From: Paenibacillus sp. FSL K6-3182
Lineage (GTDB): Bacteria > Bacillota > Bacilli > Paenibacillales > Paenibacillaceae
Assembly: GCF_037976325.1 (NCBI RefSeq)
Contig: NZ_CP150265.1
Location: 4,087,501-4,151,500 of the forward strand
DNA length: 64,000 nt
Reading direction: 5' to 3'
In this document: positions 1 through 8,284 of the stretch, piece after piece
Numbering within the stretch: position 1 is the first letter of the stretch
Layout of the letters: every line of letters begins with the position of its first letter
Program-made: the position numbers and the translations under genes
The notes under the pieces: model-generated
What the model saw: the letters and a program-made list of their open reading frames with translations, nothing else
Databases searched by the model: none
Told to the model about the DNA's origin: nothing

Positions 1-2
1 TA

Positions 3-320
3 GATGATGCCCTTAGTATCTTAGTAGGCAAATGGAAGCCCCTCATTTTGTTGCATCTTATGCATTCAGGCACAAACAGATTCAGTGAGTTGAAACGAAA
101 TCTACCAGGAATAACGCAGAAAATGTTAACCCAACAGCTGCGTGAGCTCGAAGAAGAGGACATCATCTCTCGAAAAGTATATGCTCAAGTACCGCCAAAA
201 GTAGAATATTCCATAACAGAATACGGCAAGAGCATAGAACCTGTTCTCGATATTATGCACGAATGGGGCACCAAGCACACCTTGTATAAAATGCAAAAAA
301 AGAATCAAAATAGCCTTTAA
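3..320 (+). CDS. HxlR family transcriptional regulator (5' end outside window)
   Basis: This is a winged-helix DNA-binding regulator of the HxlR type, a family that often responds to electrophile or redox stress. The frame is open to the left edge, so the N-terminus is missing; the visible part starts DDALSILVGKWKPLILLHL, a typical HxlR opening. The recognition helix region (FSELKRNLPGITQKMLTQQL) and the wing (VPPKVEYSITEYGKS) follow, then a short polar C-terminus. It converges on an FMN reductase/LLM oxidoreductase pair, and HxlR genes commonly sit beside such flavoenzymes, so it may control them, but the shared terminator shows they are separate transcripts. Confidence 0.9.
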   Translation, partial: DDALSILVGKWKPLILLHLMHSGTNRFSELKRNLPGITQKMLTQQLRELEEEDIISRKVYAQVPPKVEYSITEYGKSIEPVLDIMHEWGTKHTLYKMQKKNQNSL

Positions 321-322
321 GT

Positions 323-353
323 AAAAAAGATGAACTCTTCTGTTCATCTTTTT
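323..353. terminator. Bidirectional Rho-independent terminator
   Basis: A stem of about 12 bp (AAAAAGATGAAC paired with GTTCATCTTTTT, loop near TCTTCT) has A-rich and T-rich flanks. It can end both the HxlR transcript and the opposing flavoenzyme operon. Confidence 0.85.
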
Positions 354-396
354 ACTCTATGGCACAACGGGACTGCAACGTCTTCAAGCAGCTGTC

Positions 397-963
397 TTAG
401 AAATCGTACTTTTCTTCTTTCTGTTCACGAATCTTGGTAAATGTTTCGGTCAATACAACGGTATCCTCTACCAAACGTTCAATTCGAAAGATAACATCGT
501 CATTCGCAATTTCTTTCCGCTGAAAGTCCTTCTCTTCAATAAACACATAGGTTTGCACGATCTGAGCTTTCATATAAGCTAAAATTGGCTTCAATTGTTG
601 TTCTGCAATTAAATAGTGCTTGGATGACCCCGCTGTTACAAGCATACTCACAATTTTATCGCGAAAAGCATTAACGGGCAGCAAATCAAAAATATTTTTT
701 AAAGTAGCTGGAATGGAAGCTTGAAAGACGGGTGTCCCAATAATAATGGCATCTGCATCCATAATGGTTTTCGTAACGTAGCCCGTATCTCCTTCATATT
801 CCAAGTAATTTCGACCATCGCTGAATTGAATCGTATAATCGGCCAAATCAATTAACTTCACTTCCGCATCAGGGTATTGCTTTTTGACCGATTCCAAAGT
901 GTAATTCATTGCTGTTCTTGTTTTTGAGCCCACGATTGATCCCGACAAACCAACGATTTTCAT
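397..963 (-). CDS. NAD(P)H-dependent FMN reductase family protein
   Basis: A flavodoxin-fold oxidoreductase of 188 aa, the usual size of SsuE/MsuE-type FMN reductases that supply reduced flavin to partner monooxygenases. The N-terminal phosphate-binding loop is visible (VGLSGSIVGSKTRTAMN), as is the IIGTPVFQASIPATLKN segment typical of the flavin site. A good Shine-Dalgarno (GGAGGG) precedes the ATG. It lies 15 bp downstream of the LLM monooxygenase gene on the same strand, so the two form a two-component reductase/oxygenase operon by context. The organic substrate (possibly an alkanesulfonate or other sulfur compound) cannot be read from the sequence. Confidence 0.87.
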   Translation of the reverse strand: MKIVGLSGSIVGSKTRTAMNYTLESVKKQYPDAEVKLIDLADYTIQFSDGRNYLEYEGDTGYVTKTIMDADAIIIGTPVFQASIPATLKNIFDLLPVNAFRDKIVSMLVTAGSSKHYLIAEQQLKPILAYMKAQIVQTYVFIEEKDFQRKEIANDDVIFRIERLVEDTVVLTETFTKIREQKEEKYDF

Positions 964-978
964 AATAAATCCCTCCTA

Positions 979-2037
979 TTATTTCGCTGCTGTATATTTT
1001 TTTATAGCGGGTAAAATAACAGTACCAATCGTTTCAATCATCTCCATGATTTTTTCAAATGATACGCCGCCAAATTCGATTTGAGCGAGAAAACGCTGGT
1101 GACCAAACAGCTCATATTGATATAGAATTTTTTCAATAATTTCTTGAGGACTTCCGACCATCAAAGCATTGCGGGTATCGGCACCTTGAGCAAAATGCTG
1201 CTTCGGAAAACCGCGTCCGTTAGAAAATTCCATACCTTTGTTAACATGAGGGTACGCTTCCTTCATCGCTTGCTGTGAGGTTTCCGCTACATAAAACAAG
1301 CTAGTGGTTGCAACTGGCAGCGCTGCTGGGTCAAAACCACTTTGTTCAGCAGCTCTTCGGTAGGCGTCAACAGATAATTTGAAGCTTGATGACGGTCCTG
1401 CTAATGTCGCCAGCATCATTGGGACCCCTGCCATTCCAGCTTTTATCGCACTAGCTGGTGATCCCCCTACTGCACGCCATATCGGCAAAGAGCCGTTTAA
1501 CGGGCGTGGCAATATTTTTGCATCGTTAAGAGGAGCACGAAATTGTCCATTCCATGTAACCGTCTCCTGATTATTGATTACATTTAACAGCTCGAATTTC
1601 TCTTCATACAGCTCTTCATAATCACGAAGATCATACCCAAGCAATTGAAACAATCCGATTCGTGATGCTCTGCCAGCCACGATTTCTGCTCGTCCACTCG
1701 ATATCAAATCGATCGTCGCAAAGTCTTCATAGACACGAACGGGATCAGAAGTGCTTATAATCGATGCTGAGCTTGATATTTTAATTTTATCTGTCGCCTG
1801 AGCAATAGCGCTAAGAATAACTGCATGGGCTTGGGATACAAAGTATTCCTGGTGACTTTCACCAACGCTGAACACATCAAGACCTGCTTGTTCAGATAAT
1901 TTGGCCGCTTCAATGATTTCTTTAATGCGCTGCTGTGCAGAGATCCGCTCACCCGTATGCGGGTTGGGCATATGATCCCCTAGAGAGTAAAGCCCAAACT
2001 CTATTCCTTTGCTTTGATCAATACGATATTTTTCCAC
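979..2037 (-). CDS. LLM class flavin-dependent oxidoreductase (luciferase-like monooxygenase)
   Basis: A 352-aa bacterial-luciferase-like TIM-barrel protein that would use reduced FMN, probably from the reductase gene next to it. Hallmarks are the early EFGLYSLGD strand, AAKLSEQAGLDVFSVGESHQEYF, the ASIISTSDPVRVYEDFATIDLIS segment and the GRAEIVAGR loop. Translation starts at GTG (2037) behind an AGAGG Shine-Dalgarno. Together with the FMN reductase it forms a short operon facing the HxlR gene. The substrate is unknown. Confidence 0.9.
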   Translation of the reverse strand: MEKYRIDQSKGIEFGLYSLGDHMPNPHTGERISAQQRIKEIIEAAKLSEQAGLDVFSVGESHQEYFVSQAHAVILSAIAQATDKIKISSSASIISTSDPVRVYEDFATIDLISSGRAEIVAGRASRIGLFQLLGYDLRDYEELYEEKFELLNVINNQETVTWNGQFRAPLNDAKILPRPLNGSLPIWRAVGGSPASAIKAGMAGVPMMLATLAGPSSSFKLSVDAYRRAAEQSGFDPAALPVATTSLFYVAETSQQAMKEAYPHVNKGMEFSNGRGFPKQHFAQGADTRNALMVGSPQEIIEKILYQYELFGHQRFLAQIEFGGVSFEKIMEMIETIGTVILPAIKKYTAAK

Positions 2038-2196
2038 TATATATCAACCTCTTTCTTATCTAATTTAAGTTAATTACTTTTTGTTATGACCCTATTATTA
2101 CTCTTTTAAATAGGTAATGGAAGTACGTACTTTCGAGGAACAGGGTATCTAAAAGTATACTATTGTGATGTTTACACCTTTTTTAGATTTGAAATG

Positions 2197-2242
2197 ATAG
2201 CTCTATCGAGTCATCCGATGTTACCCTTCATGACGTTATAAT
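2197..2242 (+). promoter_or_regulatory. Dyad motif plus -10 box upstream of PepSY-FixH
   Basis: The dyad ATAGCTCTATCGAGTCAT (2197-2214) is followed by a consensus -10 TATAAT (2237-2242) with no good -35. The dyad centre would lie near -43 of the transcript, the usual place for a class II activator. The exact reverse complement of the 18 bp recurs at 42544-42561, and a perfect dyad version lies at 8164-8181 before the FixH-Nos operon. The cognate regulator is unknown. Confidence 0.6.
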
Positions 2243-2281
2243 AAATGAGATTTTATTATTACAGGAACGGGGTAACGTTTT

Positions 2282-3697
2282 ATGAGCAATATGCCAGTAG
2301 AAAAATTAAACGCATCTGAACCCGTGATGAAAAAACGCGCATCAACAGGATTACGCCAAGCCATTTATCAGTCGGTATGGAGATGGCATTTTTACGCAGG
2401 CATTATTTTTGCACCCTTCTTGATCGTTTTAGCATTCAGCGGTTCCGTCTATTTATTCAAACCGCAAATCGAGGGATATTTGTACAAAGATATGCTTACT
2501 GTTCGTGAAGTTGGAACAACCAAGATGCCGCCTGAGGGAATGATTGAAAAAACAACAAAAGCTTATCCAGGCACTATAGTATCGTCTATTACGCTCGACG
2601 ATGATCCTAAATCAAGCTACAAAATGGCGGTAAGCCGGAATGGAACCTCCACAACGATGTACGTGGATCCTTACACTGGCAATGTACTTGGCATGATGAA
2701 CAGCGACAAAACATTTTCCGCTTTTTTCAAAAAAATGCACAGCGAGCTCGTTATAGGCGGTACCTTTGCCAACCGGCTGGTAGAACTTGCAGCATGCTGG
2801 GCGATCATCATGTTATTGACCGGTTTATTCCTTTGGTGGCCTCGCAATAAAGCTGCCATATGGGGAACTATTCTTCCAAGGCTCAGTAAACCCGGAAGCC
2901 GTATTTTCTGGAGAGATTTGCATGCGCTTCCTGCCTTCTGGATATCCCTCGTTTTGTTAGCCATTATAGCTGGAGGACTGCCATGGTCTGGGATTATGGG
3001 TGGACAAATCGATAAGCTGGCTAATTCAACGAACACGAATACGCCTCCCTTCGCTTCCATCTTTGGCGCAAAACCCGAATCCGTTACGGTCGCCAAAGAT
3101 ATTGCCGAGGATTTGCCTTGGGCAGCAGAAAGTTTACCCGTTCCTGCTTCTGTACTAGGAGGTTATGTACCTTTAAGCATGAATGAAATGGAAGCTATTG
3201 CTGATCAGCGTCATGTTCTGAAACCCTACACGATTACAATCCCTATAGGAGAAAGTGGTGTATTTACTGTATCCACATCGCATCCCACACCGGGTAAGGA
3301 TGCAACGCTTCACATCGATCAATATAGCGGAGCAGTACTGACAGATGTACGCTTTGCAGATTATGGTATTATGGCCAAAGCGATTTCATATGGCATCGCT
3401 TTTCATGAAGGCACCCTATTTGGCTTAGCCAATCAGCTGCTTGGATTAATTGCCTGCATGGGACTTATTCTGGTAGCCATAAGCTCTTATGTAATGTGGC
3501 GCAAGCGTAAGCCTGAAGGCAAACTTGGCGCTCCAGCCAAACCAAAGAGCAGAAAAATAACGATTGGCGTACTGATCATCATGTTGGCATGCGGCGCTTT
3601 AATGCCCTTAGTTGGCTTATCGATTCTCGTTGTTCTTGTCCTCGATCTATTCATCCTCCGCAGAATAAAGTCGCTACGGCACTGGTTCTCGGTCTAA
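2282..3697 (+). CDS. PepSY-associated transmembrane protein
   Basis: A 471-aa integral membrane protein of the PepSY-TM family, several of which are linked to iron, heme or copper redox chemistry. It has a TM helix at about residues 36-59, an extracytoplasmic PepSY-like domain (SSYKMAVSRNGTSTTMYVDPYTGNVLG), a second TM near 163-185 (LFLWWPR), the family's FWRDLH motif, and three further hydrophobic segments including a long pair at the C-terminus. The FixH-like lipoprotein starts 19 bp downstream, so they are co-transcribed. A role in membrane redox or metal handling alongside the neighbouring Nos-like operon is inferred from context. Confidence 0.87.
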   Translation: MSNMPVEKLNASEPVMKKRASTGLRQAIYQSVWRWHFYAGIIFAPFLIVLAFSGSVYLFKPQIEGYLYKDMLTVREVGTTKMPPEGMIEKTTKAYPGTIVSSITLDDDPKSSYKMAVSRNGTSTTMYVDPYTGNVLGMMNSDKTFSAFFKKMHSELVIGGTFANRLVELAACWAIIMLLTGLFLWWPRNKAAIWGTILPRLSKPGSRIFWRDLHALPAFWISLVLLAIIAGGLPWSGIMGGQIDKLANSTNTNTPPFASIFGAKPESVTVAKDIAEDLPWAAESLPVPASVLGGYVPLSMNEMEAIADQRHVLKPYTITIPIGESGVFTVSTSHPTPGKDATLHIDQYSGAVLTDVRFADYGIMAKAISYGIAFHEGTLFGLANQLLGLIACMGLILVAISSYVMWRKRKPEGKLGAPAKPKSRKITIGVLIIMLACGALMPLVGLSILVVLVLDLFILRRIKSLRHWFSV

Positions 3698-3716
3698 GCT
3701 TAAGGAGAATGTACTT

Positions 3717-4208
3717 ATGAATGTAACCATCCGCCGTTTGTATAAGTCGGTATTGCCGCTTCTTCTTGTCGTATTATTATGTAGCTGCACTGCCAAAGCT
3801 GCTGATGTTGACGAGAGCGGTCTACCGCCTCATCTAACCGTTAATCTTCTTTTGCCTGAGAACATCGAAATTGAAAAACCAAACCATTTCTCCGTAGAAG
3901 TCCTTATGAGCGGTAAGCCGATGATAAACGCAGATCAAGCACAATTCATCATCTGGCAGGAAGACAACCAGTCTTCCGCCGTGACCATACAAGCAGAACA
4001 ATTGTCGCCTGGCGTATATAGTGTCACGCATCAAATTGCCAAGGAAGGCCTTTATGTTGTCCAATCTCGCATTCATTTTGCAAACGATCAGGTTATGCCG
4101 GCCAAACGCTTTGCGATTGGCAAGGATGCGATTGAAAAGCTAGCAATGCTGGAGAGCGCACAACATTCTGGTGAACCTGCACCTGTGGAGAGCGGACATC
4201 ATCATTAA
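3717..4208 (+). CDS. FixH/YtkA-like lipoprotein
   Basis: A 163-aa predicted lipoprotein. The signal peptide ends in a lipobox (LLVVLLCSC), so the mature protein would be anchored outside the membrane. The rest is a beta-sandwich like FixH/YtkA proteins (PNHFSVEVLMSGKPM, then GVYSVTHQIAKEGLYVVQSRI), a fold linked to copper delivery and cytochrome oxidase assembly. The C-terminus ends in GHHH, a possible metal site. Shine-Dalgarno AAGGAG supports the start. A second, shorter FixH-like lipoprotein opens the divergently placed Nos operon at 8103. Confidence 0.8.
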   Translation: MNVTIRRLYKSVLPLLLVVLLCSCTAKAADVDESGLPPHLTVNLLLPENIEIEKPNHFSVEVLMSGKPMINADQAQFIIWQEDNQSSAVTIQAEQLSPGVYSVTHQIAKEGLYVVQSRIHFANDQVMPAKRFAIGKDAIEKLAMLESAQHSGEPAPVESGHHH

Positions 4209-4220
4209 AGAATAGATGCA

Positions 4221-4255
4221 ACAAATCCCCCGCCTAAACAGGTCGGGGGATTTGT
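4221..4255. terminator. Bidirectional Rho-independent terminator
   Basis: A 12-bp stem (ACAAATCCCCCG / CGGGGGATTTGT) with flanking T and A residues lies between the converging FixH and NosF-like genes. Confidence 0.88.
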
Positions 4256-4274
4256 TTTGTGTATGAGGGAATAA

Positions 4275-5012
4275 TTAAAATCCGTTAAGGCTGCCCGTTA
4301 ATCCAAACCACTCTGCGAATGCATCCTGAAGTCCTCTCGCGCCTAATTGCTCCCGAATCTGTACAGAAGAACCTTCAAGCTCAATATGACCGCCTCTTAA
4401 CAGAGCAATTCGGTTAGCAAGCGCCTCTGCCACGTGAAGTTGATGGGTTGAAAAAATAACAGTTTGGCCATTCGCTGCGATTTCTTTCACCATACGTACG
4501 AAGGTTTCAATCCAGTATGGATCGAGACCATTAGTAGGCTCATCCATCAATACAATGGGCGGCTTGGCCAATAAAGCCTGTGCAAACAATACACGTTGTC
4601 GCATTCCTTTCGAGAAGGAGGATACTGATTTTTTCCCAGTATCCGCAAGGCCTACTTCCTCCAGCACTTTCAGTACTCTTAGTTTTGGTACCCCTCGCAG
4701 CGATGCCCAAAATGCAAGTGTTTCATAAGCTGTTAATCCAGTACCAAACCGAAAATCATCCGGCATGTAACCTATAAGCTCAGCATAACGCTTGCGATCC
4801 TCTTTCCAGCGCAAGCCTTGAACAGCAATAATACCGCTGTCAGGCTGTGATATACCTGCGATCATTCTTAAAATCGTACTTTTGCCTGCGCCATTTCCTC
4901 CGCACAAAGCCAAAATTTGACCTCGTTCCACGTTCAAATCAAGCGCATTAATGACGACTTGCTTCTTTATTGATTTCTTGACGCCTTCAAGCTTCACTAA
5001 AGGATCAGGCAC
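4275..5012 (-). CDS. nosF: NosF-like ABC transporter ATP-binding protein
   Basis: A 245-aa ABC ATPase with Walker A GGNGAGKST, signature SFSKGMRQRV and Walker B IVLMDEPTNGLD. The DRI/Nos-type layout and its pairing with NosY-, NosL- and NosD-like genes identify it as the NosF-type motor of the NosDFY complex, which in nitrous-oxide reducers supports copper-sulfur cluster assembly. GTG start behind AGGAGG; the first 8 bp overlap the end of the permease gene, indicating translational coupling. No nosZ lies in the window, so the client protein is uncertain. Confidence 0.82.
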   Translation of the reverse strand: MPDPLVKLEGVKKSIKKQVVINALDLNVERGQILALCGGNGAGKSTILRMIAGISQPDSGIIAVQGLRWKEDRKRYAELIGYMPDDFRFGTGLTAYETLAFWASLRGVPKLRVLKVLEEVGLADTGKKSVSSFSKGMRQRVLFAQALLAKPPIVLMDEPTNGLDPYWIETFVRMVKEIAANGQTVIFSTHQLHVAEALANRIALLRGGHIELEGSSVQIREQLGARGLQDAFAEWFGLTGSLNGF

Positions 5013-5826
5013 GTGATCGCCTCCTCTCCCAAATGAACTGTGCAGCTGTGATCACGCATCCTATCCATAGAACAGCTGTAAAAGCGAAACCTATACTCCC
5101 CGCAGGCTGCTTGATCCATTTGATCCATCCATAATATTCCGGACCTAATATGGCTCCCCCGCCAAGCTTCACCACTGTAAAAAGCCTGGAAAGCTCTGCC
5201 GGATTAACAAATGTGAGTAAAGTAACTGCTGGCTTGATAACGGGATATGGCATGAAGCCAAGGACAGAAATAAGCAATGGCGGCCAGCCGATAATGGCAA
5301 AAAACCAAATGGCTACACCAATCGTTAAAGCTTGCCAGCGATTTTTCGCGAGTGTACCTATGAGCAGAGCAATGGCAAGAAAAAACAAAGCAATGCTGGC
5401 GGAAAAGGATAGCAGCTGCACATATGTCTGCAATCCAAAGCCTGATCCAGCGGCCAAACCAAGAAGACCCGCAGCGCCAAAACCTACAAAAACGATAACT
5501 AGCAGCACAACTGCAAGCCCTAAGTATTTTCCGAGCATAAATGACCAGGTGCTGATAGGATATGTCGATAATAGCTCCCAGCTCCCGTCCTCCTTCTCTG
5601 CGGTCAAAGAAAACGAGCCGAGCAGCAGGGACATCAATGGCAATAAATATAAGACTAGATTAAGCGTTGTTCCGGTAATGCCAGAATAGCCCTGAACATA
5701 ACCTTGTGCGTTAATTAAGAGCAGGCAGAGCATAAATAATGCAAAAAGACCCATAAACGAATAGGCCCACGGATTGCGAAACCCTAACTTCAATTCCCTT
5801 ATTGCAAAATAAATCGTCTGAATCAC
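5005..5826 (-). CDS. nosY: NosY-like ABC-2 type permease
   Basis: A 273-aa membrane protein with about six TM helices and an ABC-2 permease layout (N-terminal MIQTIYFAIRELKLGFRNPWAYSF, then LTAEKEDGSWELLSTYPIS, a hallmark of this family). It would form the channel of the NosDFY complex with the ATPase. The GTG start overlaps the NosL-like stop codon by 4 bp (GTGA), so translation is coupled. Confidence 0.83.
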   Translation of the reverse strand: MIQTIYFAIRELKLGFRNPWAYSFMGLFALFMLCLLLINAQGYVQGYSGITGTTLNLVLYLLPLMSLLLGSFSLTAEKEDGSWELLSTYPISTWSFMLGKYLGLAVVLLVIVFVGFGAAGLLGLAAGSGFGLQTYVQLLSFSASIALFFLAIALLIGTLAKNRWQALTIGVAIWFFAIIGWPPLLISVLGFMPYPVIKPAVTLLTFVNPAELSRLFTVVKLGGGAILGPEYYGWIKWIKQPAGSIGFAFTAVLWIGCVITAAQFIWERRRSRA

Positions 5827-6392
5827 GACTGGTTACCTTCTGTTTCATGGCCCATGTTCATCTCATCTTTGCTTCCATCGGAATGCATGCTTTCATTGTG
5901 CTTCTCCATGTCTTCCATATCCATCATTTCTCGGTTAACTTCCCATTTATGATGAGCAAGCTCATCCGAGCTAAGGAGCTGTCCCTTACCTTGCTCGTCG
6001 ATGTAAGCTTGAGCGGACGCTTTATCCTCAAAGGCAATAACGCCATAAGCCATTGGAGTAATATACGCAGCATCGTAAGCATAATAAGCTTTCTCATATT
6101 TAACCCAATCTCCGCTATTATGATCTCTAACAAACCCTGCACCTAATGTTTCGGTTCCGTTCTCAACTTTCCACTTATTCATGCATCCAATATCATCAAA
6201 TTTTAAAGACTGACCGTCCTTCGTTATGATTTGGGTTGCGTAAGGATCATCCTTTACGGCCATATTGCAGATGACGCATTTATCCGTTTCTTCGTTAATT
6301 GCTTGAGGCTTGTATTCCTTGGCTCCACAAGCGCTTGCCAGCATCAAAATAACAAGTAAAAAAAGTGCTGCACCTAATCGTCCCGTTTTCAT
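5823..6392 (-). CDS. nosL: NosL-like copper-binding lipoprotein
   Basis: A 189-aa lipoprotein: the signal peptide ends LASAC, followed by the NosL domain with CVICNM (the Cys/Met copper(I)-binding segment of this family) and LKFDDIGCMNKW. The C-terminal 35 residues are rich in Met, His and Asp/Glu (for example MMDMEDMEKHNESMHS), suiting extra copper binding; typical NosL proteins lack so long a tail. Its ATG overlaps the NosD-like stop (ATGA). It is predicted to hand copper to a periplasm-side enzyme; the target is unknown because nosZ is not present here. Confidence 0.88.
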   Translation of the reverse strand: MKTGRLGAALFLLVILMLASACGAKEYKPQAINEETDKCVICNMAVKDDPYATQIITKDGQSLKFDDIGCMNKWKVENGTETLGAGFVRDHNSGDWVKYEKAYYAYDAAYITPMAYGVIAFEDKASAQAYIDEQGKGQLLSSDELAHHKWEVNREMMDMEDMEKHNESMHSDGSKDEMNMGHETEGNQS

Positions 6393-7729
6393 CTTTTTCT
6401 TACCCCCATATACATGATAAAAAACGCCAAAATCAAAAGTCCACTGCCAACTAATGCAGAATGCAGCAGCGTTTGTGTCGGTAATATAGCATTCAGTTTC
6501 CCATTTGGCTGCATCAACGGGGAAAAGTCTGTTGACCAGAGCTGTCTATCCGACTGATAGAGATCTTCGAGAAAGATCATACCTGGCGACTGAAAAAACA
6601 ATTGAAAACCTGGCTTCGCCTTAACAAGACTTTGAAAAAAAGGATTTAATGCATAGGCTATTTCGCTTCTGCCATCGCCATCCGTATCAATGCCTTGGAA
6701 GGAATCCCAGTAGTTACCGTCTAGCGCATTGCCAATACTATTTTTTGCTTCTGCGCTTGCCACATTACCTACAAACTGATTTTTAGTGATCACATTATCT
6801 TTAGCATCCAGCAGCTGTATCCCAATAAAATTACCGATTACAGCATTGTCTTCTATTTTGTTTTGCGTGGATTGTTCAACATAAAGCCCGACGCGATTTC
6901 CCTCGACATGATTGCCTATGATTGATGTATCATGTGCGTCAAACAATAAAATGCCTTGGGAATTAACACTTTCACTTTGTTTATTGAATCGGTTTCCAGA
7001 AACCTCGACATCACGAACAGCCATAATCATTGCTCCAGTAATGTTCAGATTGCCGTAATTTTTGCGAATGACCGTCCCTTTGGTATACATGCAATGCACA
7101 CCATAACGCAGCAGCTCAAAATGATTATTTTCAATTAAATTATCATCGCTGTTCTCCATATAAATACCATCGTGCATAGAAGAAATCGTATTTCCATCGA
7201 AGTTATTCCCATTCGACTCATACAGGTCTATTCCATTTCCTTTGTCAGAAAGTTTCAATGGACGATTCTGAGCTACGCCAACCCAATCAATTCTTGTGTT
7301 TCGAACTTCACCGTTATTTGCTTTCCTCATCTTGATACCAAAGGAGCCAGTGTGTATTTGCAAACCATCCAGTAAAACGCCATTCGCTTGCACTAAAATA
7401 GTAGGGTCTCTCTTAATCTTCTCATCCAAAATGTTAATTCCAGTGATAGAAACGTTGTTAGCCTTTATTTGTATGGCTGATTTTTCAGATGTATTTTTAA
7501 TCGTAACCTCTGCGCCAGACTCTGCTGCCAGTTGCAACGGTTTATCAATCATTATGGGGCCTTCATATGTTCCTGAAGAAAGCAGCAGAATATCGCCTGC
7601 CTGGGCCTCATTAATCAACATCTGCAACGATTTCGCCGTTGCTTCAGCCTTTACACTGCTTGCCCCAATCAAAATAGGCAGCATTGCCACAATTAAACCA
7701 AACATTAATTTCTGTACAGCTGCTCTCAT
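6389..7729 (-). CDS. nosD: NosD-like right-handed beta-helix protein
   Basis: A 446-aa exported protein with signal peptide (residues 1-28), a long run of parallel beta-helix repeats (N-x-I-x-x-N patterns such as NGNNFDGNTISSMHDGIYMENSDDNLIENN) and a C-terminal TM helix (SALVGSGLLILAFFIMYMGVRKR), the classic NosD layout. NosD works with NosF and NosY. The start codon overlaps the FixH-like stop (ATGA). Confidence 0.87.
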   Translation of the reverse strand: MRAAVQKLMFGLIVAMLPILIGASSVKAEATAKSLQMLINEAQAGDILLLSSGTYEGPIMIDKPLQLAAESGAEVTIKNTSEKSAIQIKANNVSITGINILDEKIKRDPTILVQANGVLLDGLQIHTGSFGIKMRKANNGEVRNTRIDWVGVAQNRPLKLSDKGNGIDLYESNGNNFDGNTISSMHDGIYMENSDDNLIENNHFELLRYGVHCMYTKGTVIRKNYGNLNITGAMIMAVRDVEVSGNRFNKQSESVNSQGILLFDAHDTSIIGNHVEGNRVGLYVEQSTQNKIEDNAVIGNFIGIQLLDAKDNVITKNQFVGNVASAEAKNSIGNALDGNYWDSFQGIDTDGDGRSEIAYALNPFFQSLVKAKPGFQLFFQSPGMIFLEDLYQSDRQLWSTDFSPLMQPNGKLNAILPTQTLLHSALVGSGLLILAFFIMYMGVRKR

Positions 7730-8103
7730 TGCACCTCTACCTGCTTCTTTTTCGTCACATGGATATCGTCGGTATACAGATGCATGTAGACCTCGTATGT
7801 ACCCGGCTCTGGAAATGTGTACGTGCCGCTAAATACATTTTGTCCTTCCTTTTTTGCCTCAATAAACACAGGCTCCTCTTTCACACGGACTTCAAATGTC
7901 ATCCCTGAGGAATCGGTAAGCTCAGCTCCCGTGAAATCTGCCATAAGTTCTATCGGCGAGCCTGATACTGGCTTGTCAGGATCTGTCCTCAAGTTCACCT
8001 CGATGGCTGCAGGGTCGTTTGTCACTGGAGCCGAAGCAGAGCAAGCTGCTAAGCAAACTAGAATGAAACACAATAACCCCGCTGCTATAATTATTTTTCG
8101 CAA
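7726..8103 (-). CDS. Small FixH-like lipoprotein, first gene of the Nos-like operon
   Basis: A 125-aa lipoprotein (lipobox LVCLAAC) with one FixH/YtkA-like beta-sandwich (TDPDKPVSGSPIELMADFTGAEL, ending GTYEVYMHLYTDDIHVTKKKQVEVQ). It begins with TTG; the AGGTG Shine-Dalgarno 5 nt upstream decides this start. It opens a five-gene operon with every junction overlapping by 4-8 bp. Confidence 0.8.
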   Translation of the reverse strand: MRKIIIAAGLLCFILVCLAACSASAPVTNDPAAIEVNLRTDPDKPVSGSPIELMADFTGAELTDSSGMTFEVRVKEEPVFIEAKKEGQNVFSGTYTFPEPGTYEVYMHLYTDDIHVTKKKQVEVQ

Positions 8104-8136
8104 TGGTTCACCTACTCTCCTAAAAGTACTTCTCTT

Positions 8137-8181
8137 ATTTTAACAACGTATACTTTTAACCAAATGACTCGAAAGAGTCAT
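8137..8181 (-). promoter_or_regulatory. Dyad operator and -10 box of the FixH-NosDLYF operon
   Basis: The perfect dyad ATGACTC-gaaa-GAGTCAT (8164-8181) lies 21 bp before a -10 box TAAAAT (8142-8137, minus strand). The 2197-2214 site has 22 bp before its -10. Near-identical geometry at two metal/respiration operons argues for one shared activator. Confidence 0.62.
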
Positions 8182-8211
8182 CTATAGTGCATAATCATCT
8201 GTTCACAAAAC

Positions 8212-8256
8212 AAAAAAAGCTGCTTCAAAAGTAAGTAGTTCTACTTTTGAAACAGC
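8212..8256 (-). terminator. Rho-independent terminator of the esterase gene
   Basis: A long stem (GCTGCTTCAAAAGTA at 8219-8233 with TACTTTTGAAACAGC at 8242-8256) is followed on the minus strand by seven T residues. A similar hairpin at 42909-42948 shares the TCAAAAGTAG core, so this may be a recurrent terminator family of the genome. Confidence 0.85.
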
Positions 8257-8284
8257 CTCTACACAAGGTTATGGGCATCATTTG

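Noticed and set aside
5150..5689. 179-codon plus-strand frame over the NosY-like gene
   Set aside because: Antisense to a clear ABC-2 permease with coupled neighbours; no ribosome site or motif.
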